From Sweltsa coloradensis (Eukaryota > Arthropoda > Insecta > Plecoptera > Chloroperlidae), in NCBI GenBank assembly GCA_024449915.1, contig JAMZAV010000161.1, positions 620,001 through 684,000 of the forward strand: DNA of 64,000 nucleotides, in the 5' to 3' direction. The position numbers and the translations under genes were made by a program. Shown here one piece after another: positions 35,361 through 48,764 of this stretch; the stretch's first letter is position 1; the number at the start of each line of letters is the position of its first letter. The notes below the pieces were generated by a model, which saw only the letters and a list, made by a program, of their open reading frames with translations, ran no database searches and was not told the DNA's origin.

Positions 35361-36669
35361 TCAACAAATTGAGGAACTGAGCAAAGATAATTAGTTGATT
35401 TTAATCAAATTTAATTTTAAAAACTTTCTTATAACAAAATTTATTTTAAAACCGACGAAATCCGTCCATTAACATTCAGTTTAGTTTATATGACTTAGTG
35501 TAATTGAGTTGTGCAAGTGCTTGGATAATCTCAAAACCGTAGTGTACGTTAGCCATTATAGAATCTGTATTCATATATTCAAACATTAAATGATTTAGTT
35601 TAAAACCACACGGTTCAGTAACCATCTTTACCTCACCGAGTCAAACTCTGAGAAACTTCCGATCCATTATCAAAATGTATGCTAATACTAGTGCAACATG
35701 TTACTTAATCTCCACTGACCTGGTTGCATTAATTGACGTTTATCCTTACCCTCTTATAACTGTATTAAGCCATGAAGTGTGCAATAAGCAATTATTTAAA
35801 TTAGTGGGTATGTTTAGTTTAACACCCTTAGGTAAACTGAATGATTAAAATACCTCATCAGCAAAAACAGAATTAAGACGGCTAAATAAGGTAAAGCAAA
35901 CCTTCTAGCAATGTCAAGTGCACTTTTATTTAAAACATAGTTTTATTATCTTATCCTAGAATTTCGCATACATTCTAAAACACATTTTGACCGCTTATCT
36001 TCACCCAAATGTTTGAAACTTTAGAATGTCGTTTAGAAAAGGTATGCGTAATTAATCTATTAGATTTAGACACCATTTTTGCAGTTTATTTTATTTCTTG
36101 TATATAAGCTTGAAAATGATTACATATTTTTTGGAGGGCATATTTACGGTAAGTTTTTAACACCTACAAAATCATTATTATGAAAATGTACTTGATTGAC
36201 ATGTGAAAATTCTTACAAAACAACATAATATAGTTTTAATTTTTGTCTGAAAAAAATCTCAAATAGTAGGCCTACTCCAGATTAAACTCCAGCATTTCAA
36301 GAGTACGACTTTTATCATAAACATCCCTTTCCTTTTCTATCCACAGCTTACAAACTACTCGCTACTTCAATATTTGTGTATTTAAATTAGTGCATAGACC
36401 TCAATTAATAATGACACATGCAGCACATTTCCAAAGTTTCATCTATCTAAGACACTATGGTTCGAATGCCCCATGAAGCATGTATGCTCGCATATTTCTC
36501 CACATTCACGATAACAGGTAAACAATGTTGTAATAATGTCATATTATATCGCCTTTTAGTCAGGATCATAGTATAGATTTAAAACAAACAAGTGCTCGGA
36601 AGAACATGCATAGGGAGTGAAGCTCACATTAATCCAGGTTAAATTAAGTTAAGTTAAGCATGTAAATCA
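35361..36669. other. Gene-free AT-rich DNA
   Basis: No coding region recognised. A palindromic TAGTAGGCCTACT lies near 36266. Confidence 0.5.
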
Positions 36670-36688
36670 TTTGGTGGAGGTGCCGGGT
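36670..36688 (+). repeat. Conserved 20-bp box, copy 6
   Basis: TTTGGTGGAGGTGCCGGGT followed by T. It lies about 65 bp before the tail of a minus-strand SINE. Confidence 0.75.
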
Positions 36689-36751
36689 TTAAAATATTCC
36701 TCGCGTGGTTTAATCTATCCAAACCCTAATGACCCCCAGGGTCACGAAAAT

Positions 36752-37150
36752 ATTAAGTAAAATATTAAATATTAAGTATTTAGAGTCTACCCATTCAGTC
36801 ACACAACTGATTTTCAGTGGGGAATTATTTTAAACCAAAGTGACCAAGCCAACCCTGCAGGCCCCGACGCAATCGATGAGTGAACGATAACCAACCAAAG
36901 ATCGATATTTTTTTAAAAAGGAAATATAGCAATCAGTGGTATGGACAATGCGAACACACGCGGATCAACGCCAGAATCAACAAGGCCGATTCAGAAAAAC
37001 TTTTAATTTAGTTTAGAATTCCGAGAAGAAGAATTGATGGACTTAAGTCCAAATCAGAAGTTAAAAAACTTTTGACTATAACGGGAATCGAACCCTTGAC
37101 CTTCTGCATTGGAAGCAAGTAGGCTAACCACAAGACCAACGAGCCACACA
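36752..37150 (-). mobile_element. tRNA-derived SINE, family E, near full length
   Basis: Read on the minus strand, the tRNA-like head has A box TGGCTCGTTGG (about 37137-37147) and B box GGTTCGATTCC (about 37083-37093). It carries a TTCCAA anticodon-loop-like sequence, most like glycine tRNA. A body of about 300 bp follows. The tail region has GTCGGGGCCTGCAGGGTTGG, CCCCACTGAAAATCAGTTGT and GTAGACTCTAAATA, shared with 57835-57954 and in part 47310-47370. Just 5' of the head AAGACCAACGAG occurs twice (37132 and 37152). Confidence 0.75.
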
Positions 37151-37176
37151 TAAGACCAACGAGCATATTTGATAAG

Positions 37177-37315
37177 CGGCAATGTTAACAGAAATGAATG
37201 GTCAAATGGATGTCATGATTGGTTTTTATCATTTGACGTCACGTGCACGGACGTACGGACGACAGAAGATGATACACATCGGGAAATTCGCTTCCCAAAG
37301 CTTATATGGTAACGG
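37177..37315. repeat. Dispersed repeat H, copy 1
   Basis: GGTTTTTATC, TTTGACGTCACGTGCACGGA and CGGACGACAGAAGATGAT align with 51771-51890. Other matching words are GNCAATGT upstream and NNAAAGCTT downstream. It contains a CRE-like GACGTCACGTG. In both places it sits immediately upstream of a minus-strand SINE head. Confidence 0.55.
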
Positions 37316-38474
37316 GATGTATGTGTGGTTTAAAACCTCCCCTCTAAATATTTAACCGGATCTTCTCCTTGCCGTTTCGTATTCTTCTTTCGTTTAGATC
37401 AAACATACCGTACACGAAAATATTCATTGTACTACATTACATTCCATTCTTGTCGTTATTAAAGCTTGAAATCTCAATGCAAGTTATGAGATTTGAAAAT
37501 TTTGAACAGGGCAAAGCATTTTTTGTCTGTAAAATGAAAAGATGAAACCTGCACTAAATTCAGTGGATACATTTCTCTTTTCATATGTAGAAATTCTTTT
37601 GTTATAAATGTGACAAGTGGGAAGGAAGATTTAGAATCATTTCTCATTTTATATTCAACCAAGACACTTCTTGTCTGTATGACAAATTTTGATTTCCGAC
37701 GCAAAGAAAAAGCTAAGATAATTTATTTTTTTCTACCATCTTGGGTGAGTAATAAGAATTGAGATTGTAGACTTCGCTGTGTGGTGAGTGCTTATTTTAC
37801 TTTATGATGTGTAAAAAGAGAATGTGCATAAAGAATGTTCCATAACCTTACTTCTCCGCACAATAACGACGTAAAGTTGTAAAGAGTATTCTTTGAAGAC
37901 GAAAGTTTCCATTTTAACTTTATTAATTATTGATGGCGTGGAATCGACTCGTCTGGGGACGAGGTTCTCTACTTAAACTTTTGTAATATTACTCGGGGCT
38001 CTAATGGTAGATGACACTTCTTAATTAAAAATGCGAATTGTTAATTTTCTCGAGTTTTCACATTATAATCGCGAAACTTTTCTTCTTTGTGTAAAAACTT
38101 GAACTATAAGTGAAATAGTATCATACAAGATTTTGTGATTTTGTAATACACATTTTATTAATAATACCGGTGAATCACGATGTTTTTTTTGTCATAAGTA
38201 TTCGCCAACGTCCATAAAGTTATCATTGACGAATCTACCTAAGAAGTAATTATTTTGTATTTGGTGGCTCAAGACTTTCCGTGACGTAATGTATGTTATT
38301 GCCAATTTTAAGAGATGACAAAAAGTCTAATCAAAGTATGTTTAAAATCGTGCAATCAGTAACAATAGTTTTTTTAAAGTTAAAAATGCAGTAACAGTTC
38401 AACATTATTGTTACTGATAATATTATATAAACATAAACATAATAATAAATTAACAGATGGATGAATTAGCCTGG
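37316..38474. other. Gene-free DNA
   Basis: No coding gene. A 14-bp inverted repeat ATCAGTAACAATA ... TATTGTTACTGAT lies at about 38356-38420, near box copy 7. Confidence 0.4.
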
Positions 38475-38494
38475 GACCCGGCACCTCCACCAAA
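38475..38494 (-). repeat. Conserved 20-bp box, copy 7
   Basis: Full 20-bp consensus on the minus strand, preceded by GCA as in copy 5 and followed by CCAGG. Confidence 0.8.
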
Positions 38495-39224
38495 TGCTAA
38501 CAATAATTTTTCGAATGTTATTCTTATCCGCCCATTTTATTCAGATCCAACTATTTCTGAGATCTGATCCCCACTACAGGCTTAAAATAATATCTGTAAT
38601 ACCATATCTAAAAACTAGATCGCGACACGATCTTGATCCACCCTGTGCAGTAATACCTTAAACTCGTAACTTTTCTTCTTTGTAAAGCGATAACTTTCAA
38701 AGCTCTCAATTTCTCATTTGGATTAACATTCTGCAGACTCGATTGAGCATGTTCCATACCAATCAATTCCTTTTGTTACTCTTATTACTTCATCTCTGGC
38801 TCGATAGCGGGTTATCCGAGGGCAGGCAGACGATTGATGATCATTTCCACCGTGTATTTTGAAACTAGTAGATGCGATGACTTGTTTTATTTTTATGTAG
38901 TTGGTAATTAATGTTCCCGATTTAGAACTAACAAGATGGGTTAATTGGATAAGGGTTTATAATCTTCTCTTTTGTTATCATCCACCAATTATATTTATAA
39001 AACACACTTAAAATAATTTGTTGTTGGTGTTGAATCAATTCCACCAATCAAACTACATAGTTTTGAAACTGTTAAAAGTTTTCAATCACGAATGACAGGC
39101 CTATTTCGTCGTAGATTTTGGAAATATTTTTTGAATAGCAAGAAAAGTACCAAAATTGACATTATTGCACTTAGTTACAAAATTTATATTTCTCATAAAG
39201 TCTATTTCTTACAACGATTGTGAC
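38495..39224. other. Possible conserved non-coding patch
   Basis: About 38660-38960 is mixed-composition, non-repetitive DNA with CTTTTGTTACT (Sox-like), GATTGATGATCATT (Hox/Pbx-like) and GGTAATTAATG (homeodomain-like) words. This is suggestive of an enhancer only; such words are frequent by chance in AT-rich DNA. Confidence 0.25.
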
Positions 39225-39350
39225 GAGAGCCCCTTTTTTGTGTGTTCACTGTGCAAAGTTTTGACACCTTGACACCCACCTATCTGTAATTCTCTTAAAC
39301 TTCATTTGTGTAATATGACAATTGTATTGTGCAATAAACCGAACCGAATA
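39225..39350 (+). repeat. Possible LINE 3' tail
   Basis: Ends TGACAATTGTATTGTGCAAT AAACCGAACCGAAT, an AATAAA-plus-short-repeat ending of the LINE type. Single copy. Confidence 0.35.
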
Positions 39351-40789
39351 TTAAGCCACCCAAATTATTTTTATAATGAATTATATAAAACTTAACTAAA
39401 GCAGCTGAAAATACAGAGAAGATAAATAACATCACGAATCTTAATCTGGATTATATCGCATCTGGATACTATCTTAACCTTCTCAGTCACGAATTGAATT
39501 GGTGCTAATAAGGTCATTTTCAGCAAACAATTTTTTTTTCTAATTTTTTCTGAGATAATTGACCCAATCAAAATCTTCACCGTTATCCATCAATCAAAGA
39601 AAACAAATAAGTCTAACATATTCATAAAAATATAAAAGTGACGTGTTTTTCAACGTTCTGAATGTCTAGCGATTGGCGGTAATGTGTATTGATTTATACA
39701 GTTTCTATCTTGATGTGAATTTATATCCAATTGCCGGAAGAATCAAGTAGTGGAACTGAACTGAAGTGTATACAGGTTTCTGTTGGCCGTGGGAACGATC
39801 AGTATGTGACTTTGCGATCAACTATAACATACACTACGGTACAAAGTATGTGACGAAGTTACGTATTGTTTCTTAGTATTCATTATGGTTAAAACATGGC
39901 AAACATGATTTTACTAAGGCATTACTCGTAGATTTTTGTTAGCTACACGGAGTAAAATAACGTCATACTCTAGGTATGTTTTTGATTAAATTGAATTATA
40001 AGAGGAAACTTTATATCAAGCAGTACCATCATCTATTAATTTTATAGTTTAATTTCGTTAACATCAAATGGCAATTTAAAAAAATGTAATTTGTTGTTTA
40101 TTAGAACCCTGGTCCCCTTGGGTATCCAATATTTCAATCTAGCAGCAAAGATTAAATTGATCATTGCTGGAACTTTCGTGAAATTGTATTTGGTGGTTTC
40201 ACTTATACTCAATTCAGAATGCCATATTCAAATCGACGCATTATTCTGGTTTTAATTATTTCATCACATTCTGACCGAACAAATATTATTCTTGTTCGCC
40301 AATTTTCTAACTAACAACTAATCTGTTTTACTGTAATTCACTAACTTGTCAAAGTTACTTAGTATTCCCCAGCAATTACATTGTTCAAAGTTCTCTTAGA
40401 GAGTTGAAATTAAAGTTATTCAGTTAATTCCCCTACATGATCACAACTGGACATAACTCGATTATTATATTCGTCTCCGGGTCAGGAGACTAATTGAGTA
40501 GTATTAACCTGGGTATCGGTCACAATACTATAAGGAGAAACCATTTGAAACTGTGTTAGAAGCCAACAAATGTTTGGTCTATAACTATATCCGACTATAT
40601 ATATTTTATTTCGATGGTGTAATTGTGACAAATAATTTGACATGATCTCAGTAGAATGAATATAAAACTGTATATTCGATAAATATAACAATATCTATAT
40701 GTATATATCCATAACTACAAAAAATTTAGACAAAACATGACATTACTTTATGCAATGCGGAATATGCGTTTGTCCTATTGCAATATGAA
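39351..40789. other. Gene-free AT-rich DNA
   Basis: Nothing beyond short chance frames. Confidence 0.5.
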
Positions 40790-40876
40790 ATTATTTATTT
40801 TTAGATTTCATTAAAACACCATGTTTATAACTTTTCCCCTAAAAGTGAAGGTTGCCTCACGACACAGAATAACGTT
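40790..40876. repeat. Dispersed repeat D, copy 2
   Basis: AAGGTTGCCTCACGACACAG and AATAACGTTAAG correspond to copy 1 at 28341-28402. A TTATTTATTTTTAG run precedes it, so if this is a LINE end it lies on the minus strand. Confidence 0.5.
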
Positions 40877-43800
40877 AAGTCGCCTACTACAATAAATTAA
40901 ATTAACAATAACCACAATAAATAATACTCCATTTTCCCTAAACTACTCTATAGAACTTGTTTATATGATCGTATCTTACCTTTAGTTGGTTTGTTAATTT
41001 TCATTATTTGTCGACTGCTTACGTACAGATATAGCAGTTTTCGTATATTTTGTGAGCGTTTTGATTTGTTTAACTTGTTCCAAAAAGCTTTGTACTTAAA
41101 AATTACATTCTCTGAAAAAATTTATTATGCCATTATCTAAACAATAATACCATTTTAAAAATTCGAATTAAAGTTACAACGTCACTCAACTTTTTAAATC
41201 TAGTCCCGTTAACTAAATTTTTTCCTCAAGTCACGATAATTTTAAACGTTTTCTCCTACACAATGACGTAAGGAAAGCACAATGCACAAACCTCGTTCTT
41301 TACGAGCCTTACCGATTCCACACGAAATTAAACTCTAGTTAGGGTGGAAATAATAATAATAAGTCTGGGGATGAACCCTCTGTCTGCGAGGATTACCGCC
41401 AAAAGTCGTTAGACGAGATTAGTGGGCACAAAGACTGAGATTCTAGTGTAAAGCTTAAAACTTTCATGTTGGCCATGATATTTTTGGGGCTTCTGAAATC
41501 TGCTAACCACGACGAACACGTGCTATTCGACTCCAGCCAACAAAATACTAGCGGGCCATTAAGTTTGTTCGTATTGTTGTCAGGACTGTGACATTTGTAC
41601 AAAATGACAGAAATACTCATTCGTGCATTGTCATTCACAGTAATGCTGTGTATGTGTTTGAATATTAAAATACAGTTTGAATTACATTTTATCAAATAAA
41701 GTTTTATTTAACTATATTAACTTAAGTTGTTCACTCCGTAATTATCCATATGTAATTTGATTAAACAGTATTTGGATATTAAAATTCGAAACATGAAATA
41801 TCGTGTTTTTCACGAATACAAAATTAAAATGTGTAGCACTACTTATTTAAAAAATTTAATACAGCTACACAATAAACAGTATTTACATTACAAATTTATA
41901 ATTACAAGTTACTGCTATCTGTACAATAACAGTATAATAAATATAGTATTTTTAAACTTATAAATACAACTTTAAACGGGATTAAATTAACTATAAATTA
42001 CCGTTTATTGGATTTACAACAGGTGCAGATTGATGTATGTTTATCGCCCTCTCATAACATACCCCCCGCACGTATATCAGTCTACAAGCAACATACCCCG
42101 AACCTCTTCGGTTGTTTGGACAGCTAACGCAGTTCCGGCCTGTTCGGGGAACTATTTTAATTGTGCAGTTATTTCTGGATCGGATGGGGGGTGGAGGATG
42201 GGCGTCATTCTTATGTTTGCCGTTGCGGAGCTCAGCTGATCCAACGTGTGTTTATTCAGTTCCGGTTCCGGCGAGGGGGGCTTAAAAAACGCTCGCTAAG
42301 TTAAAACAAAGTCAAACTGTGAATGCACGTTGGCTATACTCTGTTTGGTCTAAGAACCCCTGGAAGTATACATAGCAAGTTAGCACTTTCAATTTCAAAA
42401 TGAAATATTTGGAATTAAATGAAATAATGAAATACTCTCTCGTTTTAAAATTGCCCTTATGGAAGCTCTTGCCGCTCGATATAAAAATTATACCATTTTT
42501 ATACCACAAGGATGTCAATCAAAGTTTAAAAAAAATGATAATGCCTTATAAAATTAATTTGCCGTAAACCATAAGGAAAATAACTGATGCATTGGCAGTT
42601 ACGATGGCATTAATCTGATCGTCTCCAATAAGAGATCCAGGTTGACCAAGTTCATCTCGAATTTAAAGTCTTAAATAAGTTCCGACAATTCTTGATTATT
42701 CTCCGAAAATGGAGTAAAAAGTTCCAATGTCTTTGTGATTGGTTGAAAACAACCATTGTCGCGATAAAATGGCTGAGTACACTTACCATAGCGTTTCATT
42801 ACACGGTTTAATTAACCAAAAACGCTTTATTTATACTTATTTTATGTAAGATCATAAAACTACAGGATATGACTATAAATTACAAAGTGTGTTATGATGT
42901 TTGTGAAGTTATTGGTAAAGCTGACATATATTGAAATGAATAAAAAAACTGGAAAGTCCTGTAATCGACGATGTGTGCTATACGTGAACAATATTAACTA
43001 ATTTGCAAAAAAAGTGCATATTTAAACACATTTACCTAGAATGACTTGCAGTTTTATTTTAAACGCTACCTCGTAATCCATTTAGTCGTTTCATGGACTG
43101 TAAAAATATATTTTCAAGTCATAATTTAAATCTACTTTTATTGTTTATATATTGGAACATAATGTTATATCATTTAAAAATATCCGTTTATGTTTCGTTA
43201 AAAGCTCTAAGCTAAGTATGCGACAAGTATATTGTGCCTTTTTTTAATTAAATTTTCCATAGCATTCATTCTTAAATCTACGGAAATGACTTTATTCTTG
43301 TATCCCGGACTGCAAAGTTTGGAATACCAAGCGGAAAGTTTGCTACAGGGAAACTTGTGCGTTCTACCTTATACTCTCTTGCATAAAAAATAGCTGTTTG
43401 GAAACCGAAAGTAGTTAGAATTGTAAATTATTGTTGAATACAAAATATATACATCTCATTTTGTGTTCGTTATTTATCACGTCTTACTACTCAAGAATCT
43501 CCACCGAAGTTAGTAGTACGCAACACTACTTTCAGTGTAAAAAAAACTGTAATTTTAACTTACTTTTTAAAAACTTCTGTTAGAAATAAAATACAAAAAA
43601 AATAATCGTATTTTTGTTTTTCGAATTTATTTTCTGTCATCCTCATTCCCAAATAAATTAATATTCACTTTGGGGGGAGTGTTGACTTTATTGACTCAGG
43701 CTATTTTGTCTTTTTCCAGTAAGCCTGACCTGACACTCCTCCGATGTCTTCCTTATGTTGCTCTTTTACCACATCTCTCCATTTCTTCCGATCTTCCCAC

Positions 43801-44796
43801 CATTTTCCCAATGCTACCTCCACCCAAGACACATCTCTATCTCTTCTGTATGTTGTTTAATTTGTTCAATCCACATATTTCCTGGTCTTCCTACTTTTTA
43901 TTCCCTGCTAACCTTACTAAAATACATTTTTAATTGCAGCGTAACAAAACTCACATAGTACTTAATTAGTAAATAATTGACCTAGGTGTCGTATATTTCC
44001 AAGGGTGTGTGAAATGACAGTTTAATGCGTAGATGATTATGTGATCTCGGCGATAGTTTATTTGGTCACGCCCTGGGTCATTAAACAAAGTGGATTACGT
44101 TGTATTCGAAACGTCCCGTATAATCCAATTATGCCTTTATCTGAACTTAAACCGTTATTATTACTTGTTATCACTTTATTTAACATATGACTGACATACA
44201 GTGTCTGCAAAATTGACGAGTACATTGTATAGTAAAAGATAATAATATATTCTGTATCAGTAAGCCATTAGATCTTGTGTAGACTTTACTGAGTTTATTT
44301 TCCTTGTGTTTATTTTTTTTATCACATTGACGACCATTAAAGATATAACTTAATTAGCTTCTATTTTTACGAAGAACTTTCAGCAATGTGTCCTTAGTTC
44401 GTCACTTTTGCTTCAAAAGATCAAGAACCGTGCATAAAAGATATTTGTTATTTTTTATTCAAGTTTTAAAATATTATTTATTCTAATATTAATATTATAT
44501 GTTAGGATATGGTATTAACACAAAATCCTGCACTTGCAGCTTCCAGCAAGATTTCTATAGTTTTAATAATTATTAATTTTCTTTGCTGCGTACGAATCTT
44601 ATATAATATACAATTTTTATTTTTATTTTATCATTACAAAGATGGCAAACGGTCTGGTTCTGTTTTGATTTCCTAAATATATATTTATTCTTATAACTTA
44701 AAAAAAAAACTGAAAATTAAGGTTATGTTTGTTTTAAATTGAACAATATTTCAAAGTATCTCCAGCTTCTTTTTCATGGAACGGTATATCTGTGTT
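40877..44796. other. Gene-free DNA
   Basis: About 3.9 kb without a recognisable element or gene. Frames at 41393-41695 (100 codons) and 43670-43958 (two overlapping frames, T/C-rich) carry no domain. A GC-rich patch at about 42080-42270 is unassigned. Confidence 0.45.
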
Positions 44797-44870
44797 TTCT
44801 TCTTCTTCTTCTTCTTCTTCTTCTTCTTCTTCTTCTTCTTCTTCTTCTTCTTCTTCTTCTTCTTCTTCTT
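44797..44870. repeat. (TTC)25 microsatellite
   Basis: Perfect trinucleotide run. It produces spurious poly-Ser and poly-Glu frames on the two strands. Confidence 0.97.
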
Positions 44871-45170
44871 CATCATGTTGTCGCGACAGCGCTCTAACAT
44901 CGTACCGGGTATACACTATAATAATACACACCTCGGTATTGGAGACGCAGGATAATAAACACACCACTTCGTATCGGTTGAAGGTAAAAAATGTGCGTTC
45001 GGAAATAGCTCGTGCGGTTGTGTGTGTTGGGTGTCGAATGCCGCGTGCCACGCGAGACAATTGGGTGGCGAGGGAGATAGGACCAGCTAAGTGCAGACCG
45101 AACAGATGCGGTAGGGGATGGTTTATTGCCCAGGACACGTCTTTGCGGGAACCATTTTGAAACGATTTAA
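44871..45170. other. CpG-rich patch
   Basis: GTCGCGACAGCG, TGCGTTCGG, GAATGCCGCG and CACGCGAGAC make this 300 bp much richer in G+C and CpG than the surrounding DNA. Frames here are extensions of the TTC-repeat frames. It could be a promoter-like or enhancer island; no TATA or initiator can be assigned. Confidence 0.35.
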
Positions 45171-47309
45171 AAGCCTAGGGAGAGTAATTGGAGTTTGAAT
45201 TGAGGATTGACAAACGTATTGTTGTTTGTATTTTACCATTCTTCTCTAAGACACAGAACAAAAAACAGTTTGTAGATAACATTAAGTGTTAGCAGCTGTT
45301 TATTTCGTTTTAACTCTTTCTTAACAATGATTACAGTACCTAACCTTGTACAAACCATTTTTACGTTCCATAATCTTCTTCTTATATTTATATATATTTA
45401 TTTTTATATTTAATTAAATTTTATTTTTTATTTTTCCAAGGTTCAATACAAGGCTAATATGTAACGAACTATATTTTTGTAGAAGTGTTAATCGTTATTC
45501 AAGTAAGCCTACTTATGGGTAATAAGGGCTTTATTACAACGCAGAAAATATATTGGTCTCGATTCCAGCATCAGGCAGAAGATTTTCAGTTACCGAGGAG
45601 GACTTGAATCCACCAATGTGATAGTTGAATAATTATGTAAACTGTGTCTTTGGAGTTATTCTACAAACTACAAGCAATAAACTGTATAAATCTGTTTCGT
45701 TGTAGTCTTAATGGTACTGGGGGCATTCATGGGCGAATCGGGGCCAACGGGGCGGTCCTAATTTCAAATATCAATCGCTGGTTGGCAAATATTTGCTAAC
45801 GATTACGTCGGTCGACGCGAGTGGTTCGTATCTAGTTAGTTATGTGTCTGTGTGGGTATAGTTGACTCTCAATACATATTTATGTAATTATCGTATAAGA
45901 ACCAGTCCTATGCGTTTGAAATGAATAATTTTATTTTTAAACATTACTGTCGGATTGACTCTTATTGGCACGGGCTATACTATTATTTTGTGTTCTTCTG
46001 TATTTTGCTCCTCCCAAGCTACGACCAATTCGCTACTATCATCACAGTCTTCAGAAAACACCCGGTCCAGTTGTTTACCAAAGAAATTGAAAAGAAAGTA
46101 AAAAATGCATCGTCTTTTTTGTGATTGTCTTGAACAGATAGGGGCTGCTGCTGTTCGGCGCACTTTTGCTATGTTAGGGAGAGGGTGTGTTTTTGGCTGA
46201 CAACCAAGAGTCTACACGATTCACCCCTATGCCTGCGAGTAGATAGCACTGATTCTCAAGCACATGTCTTCACCATGTGTTTACTTATCTGCAAAACATC
46301 TAAAGTATTCTTGAAGAAAAATAGGAGATTAGCTGGAATTTCTAAATTTAACGAAGTAGTTCGGATGTTAGAAAATAATTTCCCCAAAAGTCAATGGGGT
46401 TCAAGTTGCACCATTTGTTAGATTGTGGTGAAAATAGCACTCTCTTTGTGTACATAAGAATGTCTTTCCTCAAAACATTAATAAATGTCGCGTATTTACA
46501 CAATACAGTAAACACGCCACATACACTCAACACACAAAGACAACACATTTTTGTCATATATTTGAACATTTTGTCTGAAAGTGTGAAAATAGCAGAATCT
46601 GTAACCCTACACGATGGTTTCGTAAAACTTAAATTTGTCAATTTGATTATTTTATTTCCTTAAAGTAATTTTAATATCCAACTAAAGAGTTCATAATGCA
46701 TTCCACAATCTATATTGTTTATTGTTCATCTGCGTTTATTATTTTTGTTTGTCACGAACGTACGTTGAATGAAAATTTTACCTTTATAGATAATATTTTA
46801 ATGTTTGAGTTCACTAAACTACTTATAGACTAAAATAAAAATAATTACATTAGAAGGTAATAAATGTATTAATTTCACAAGCACTTTGAGAAAGTATGAA
46901 CGGTGCAAGTAATTATTTTAAGTTTGTGCACATGGAAGCGACGAATTTAATTTAATTTAATCCTCTGCTATTTGCATCCAACGTATGCATGCAATCAACT
47001 ACTTGCCATCCATGCAGATCTTGTCTCAAACAATCTTATTTCCGATTTTACTTGTAATTTTACTAGATTTGCAAGAGCAAGAACATGCCCACCATAGTTT
47101 TCAATAAGGTTTTGGCAAGAGTTTTTATGTGCACGTACTAAGTAGACCCATGTTGCATTTTTATTGTCGATACAAATGCATTGTGTAATTCTTGGTCCCC
47201 TTTCTTTGTTATTTTTTTAGTTATTTTCTTTCTTTTTTAGAGACTTTGTTGTACGCCACACTAATGCTTGCTCTATTGTCGATTGGTAAATTAATTAAAA
47301 CATAATAAA
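45171..47309. other. Gene-free AT-rich DNA
   Basis: Overlapping frames on both strands at 45921-46163 and 46348-46663 have no domain. Nothing else recognised. Confidence 0.45.
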
Positions 47310-47370
47310 AAGGTCCCCCACTGAAAATAAGTTGTGTAACTCATGTAGTAATCAAAATTTATTTATTGTA
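47310..47370 (+). repeat. SINE family E tail fragment
   Basis: AAAGGTCCCCCACTGAAAAT and AAGTTGTGTAACTCA, then AAAATTTATTTATT, match the tail of the family E copies at 36752-37150 and 57835-57954. Confidence 0.6.
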
Positions 47371-47414
47371 TGCAATAAAATATATAACATGTTACATAGT
47401 AATCAACCCATAGA

Positions 47415-47456
47415 TTAAAATCCATCTCAATCTGGTATTGAACTCAGGTCTCCCAA
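47415..47456 (-). repeat. SINE family F core, copy 2
   Basis: AAAATCCATCTCAATCTGGT and ATTGAACTCAGGTCTCC match 16363-16401 with a handful of differences. The B box is mutated (GGTTCGATAC to AGTTCAATAC). Confidence 0.5.
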
Positions 47457-47847
47457 TTGCCAATACTAATAATATATTTCAATTACACGGGAATGTTTCC
47501 CGACTAATGAAATCGAGAAAAAACACATGTTGTTGCAATTGCCAAATGAATGTTATAAAATGTTTAATGATTTAATATAATTTAAATATAATATTCAATT
47601 GTATTTTCAATATTTCAGTTTCATTCACGGATTCACATTCACATGTAGCTATACTTTTATCAGTGCAAAAATCAGCTGTTCCATATCCTTCTTGATAGGC
47701 TGTGCGTGGCTAATCCAGACGAAATGTATTTTCTCCCTAAAAACGACTCTTCAACTTTCTTCTTTCGGTTGCAAGAAATTGGCTCTACCGACTTTGGAGT
47801 TCTTGATCGAACGACGCACGTGACTCTCGTCATCCATTCAAGAGTCT
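47457..47847. other. Spacer
   Basis: No element or gene recognised. Confidence 0.4.
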
Positions 47848-48058
47848 CGGGGGGGGGGTTGAGGAGGGGGGGGGGGCGGTAGATTGGTTCATTCATCGTC
47901 AACATTTACATACAATGCCGTTACGCTATTCATTGGATGTTATCTTTCAATTCAATTGTGAGACCCTCTACGCCGATGTTGACGTTCGAATGGCTTCGTC
48001 AAGCTCATCTGATGCGTTCGTCAGGTATGCTGAACCAGGTCGGGGGGGGGGGGGGGGG
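47848..48058. repeat. G-run cluster
   Basis: G tracts at 47849-47858 and 47865-47876, and a 17-base G run at 48042-48058. Capable of G-quadruplex formation; also likely places for sequencing or assembly error. Confidence 0.8.
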
Positions 48059-48764
48059 TAAAGATTTCATGTGTAGAAGTTAACTTCGACTTCGGGAGAG
48101 TTTGTGTGCTGATTTTAGTTTGTTAAAACAATTCGTGAATGTCATCTCTTCACAATGTCAGAATGTCGAGATATCACACACAATACCTTCATGTAGAGAG
48201 AGATTGCTGCATTTATAATCTGAAGTTTCATTTGTAAAATATGTACATAATTTCACTGCACGCACTCGAAATAAATTTGACTCTGCATTATTTCAAAGGC
48301 GTACTACATATCCATACATACATGCAATTTCAAGTTTTCAAGTAAAATACGTGCAGACTTGACGATGTATTTTTACCAAAATACTTATACAACAGAGGCT
48401 ATGGAGTAAGACTATCACTCAAAGACTTCAAGGAAGAACAATATTTGTTGCTATTTAATTTTTTGTTTGACACAAACTCGCACTATTGCGACTTCTCAAA
48501 CAGTGTGTTAAAGTTGCCGCAAAACGTATATAAAATAAAATTAGGCCTACCCCTAGTCAAATATTGTGTTACCAATTTTACAAAAAATGTTTTTTTAAAC
48601 TGTATACTTTATGTTAGGACTAGCGCACAAAATTGTCCATAAAAGTTGCCACAGTGGAAGTATGCATAAAAATAAAAATAGTTTTGGCCTTCCCTGAAGA
48701 CTATTTCGTATGTTGGGGAGTACAAAAGGCCAATTAAAACTAAAACCTATTGAAGACGTTAAAC
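48059..48764. other. Gene-free DNA
   Basis: Nothing recognised. Confidence 0.5.

Noticed and set aside
37083..37147. A functional glycine tRNA gene
   Set aside because: The A and B boxes are good but acceptor arms do not pair, and the sequence continues into a SINE body and tail with copies elsewhere.
43813..43830. A ninth, diverged copy of the 20-bp box (GCTACCTCCACCC)
   Set aside because: Only about ten bases agree and the CCGG core is absent; compatible with chance in a pyrimidine-rich patch.
44734..45160. Frames of 134 (-) and 122 (+) codons with long poly-Glu or poly-Ser
   Set aside because: They are translations of the TTC microsatellite on the two strands plus a CpG-rich flank. No domain, no splice or start context.
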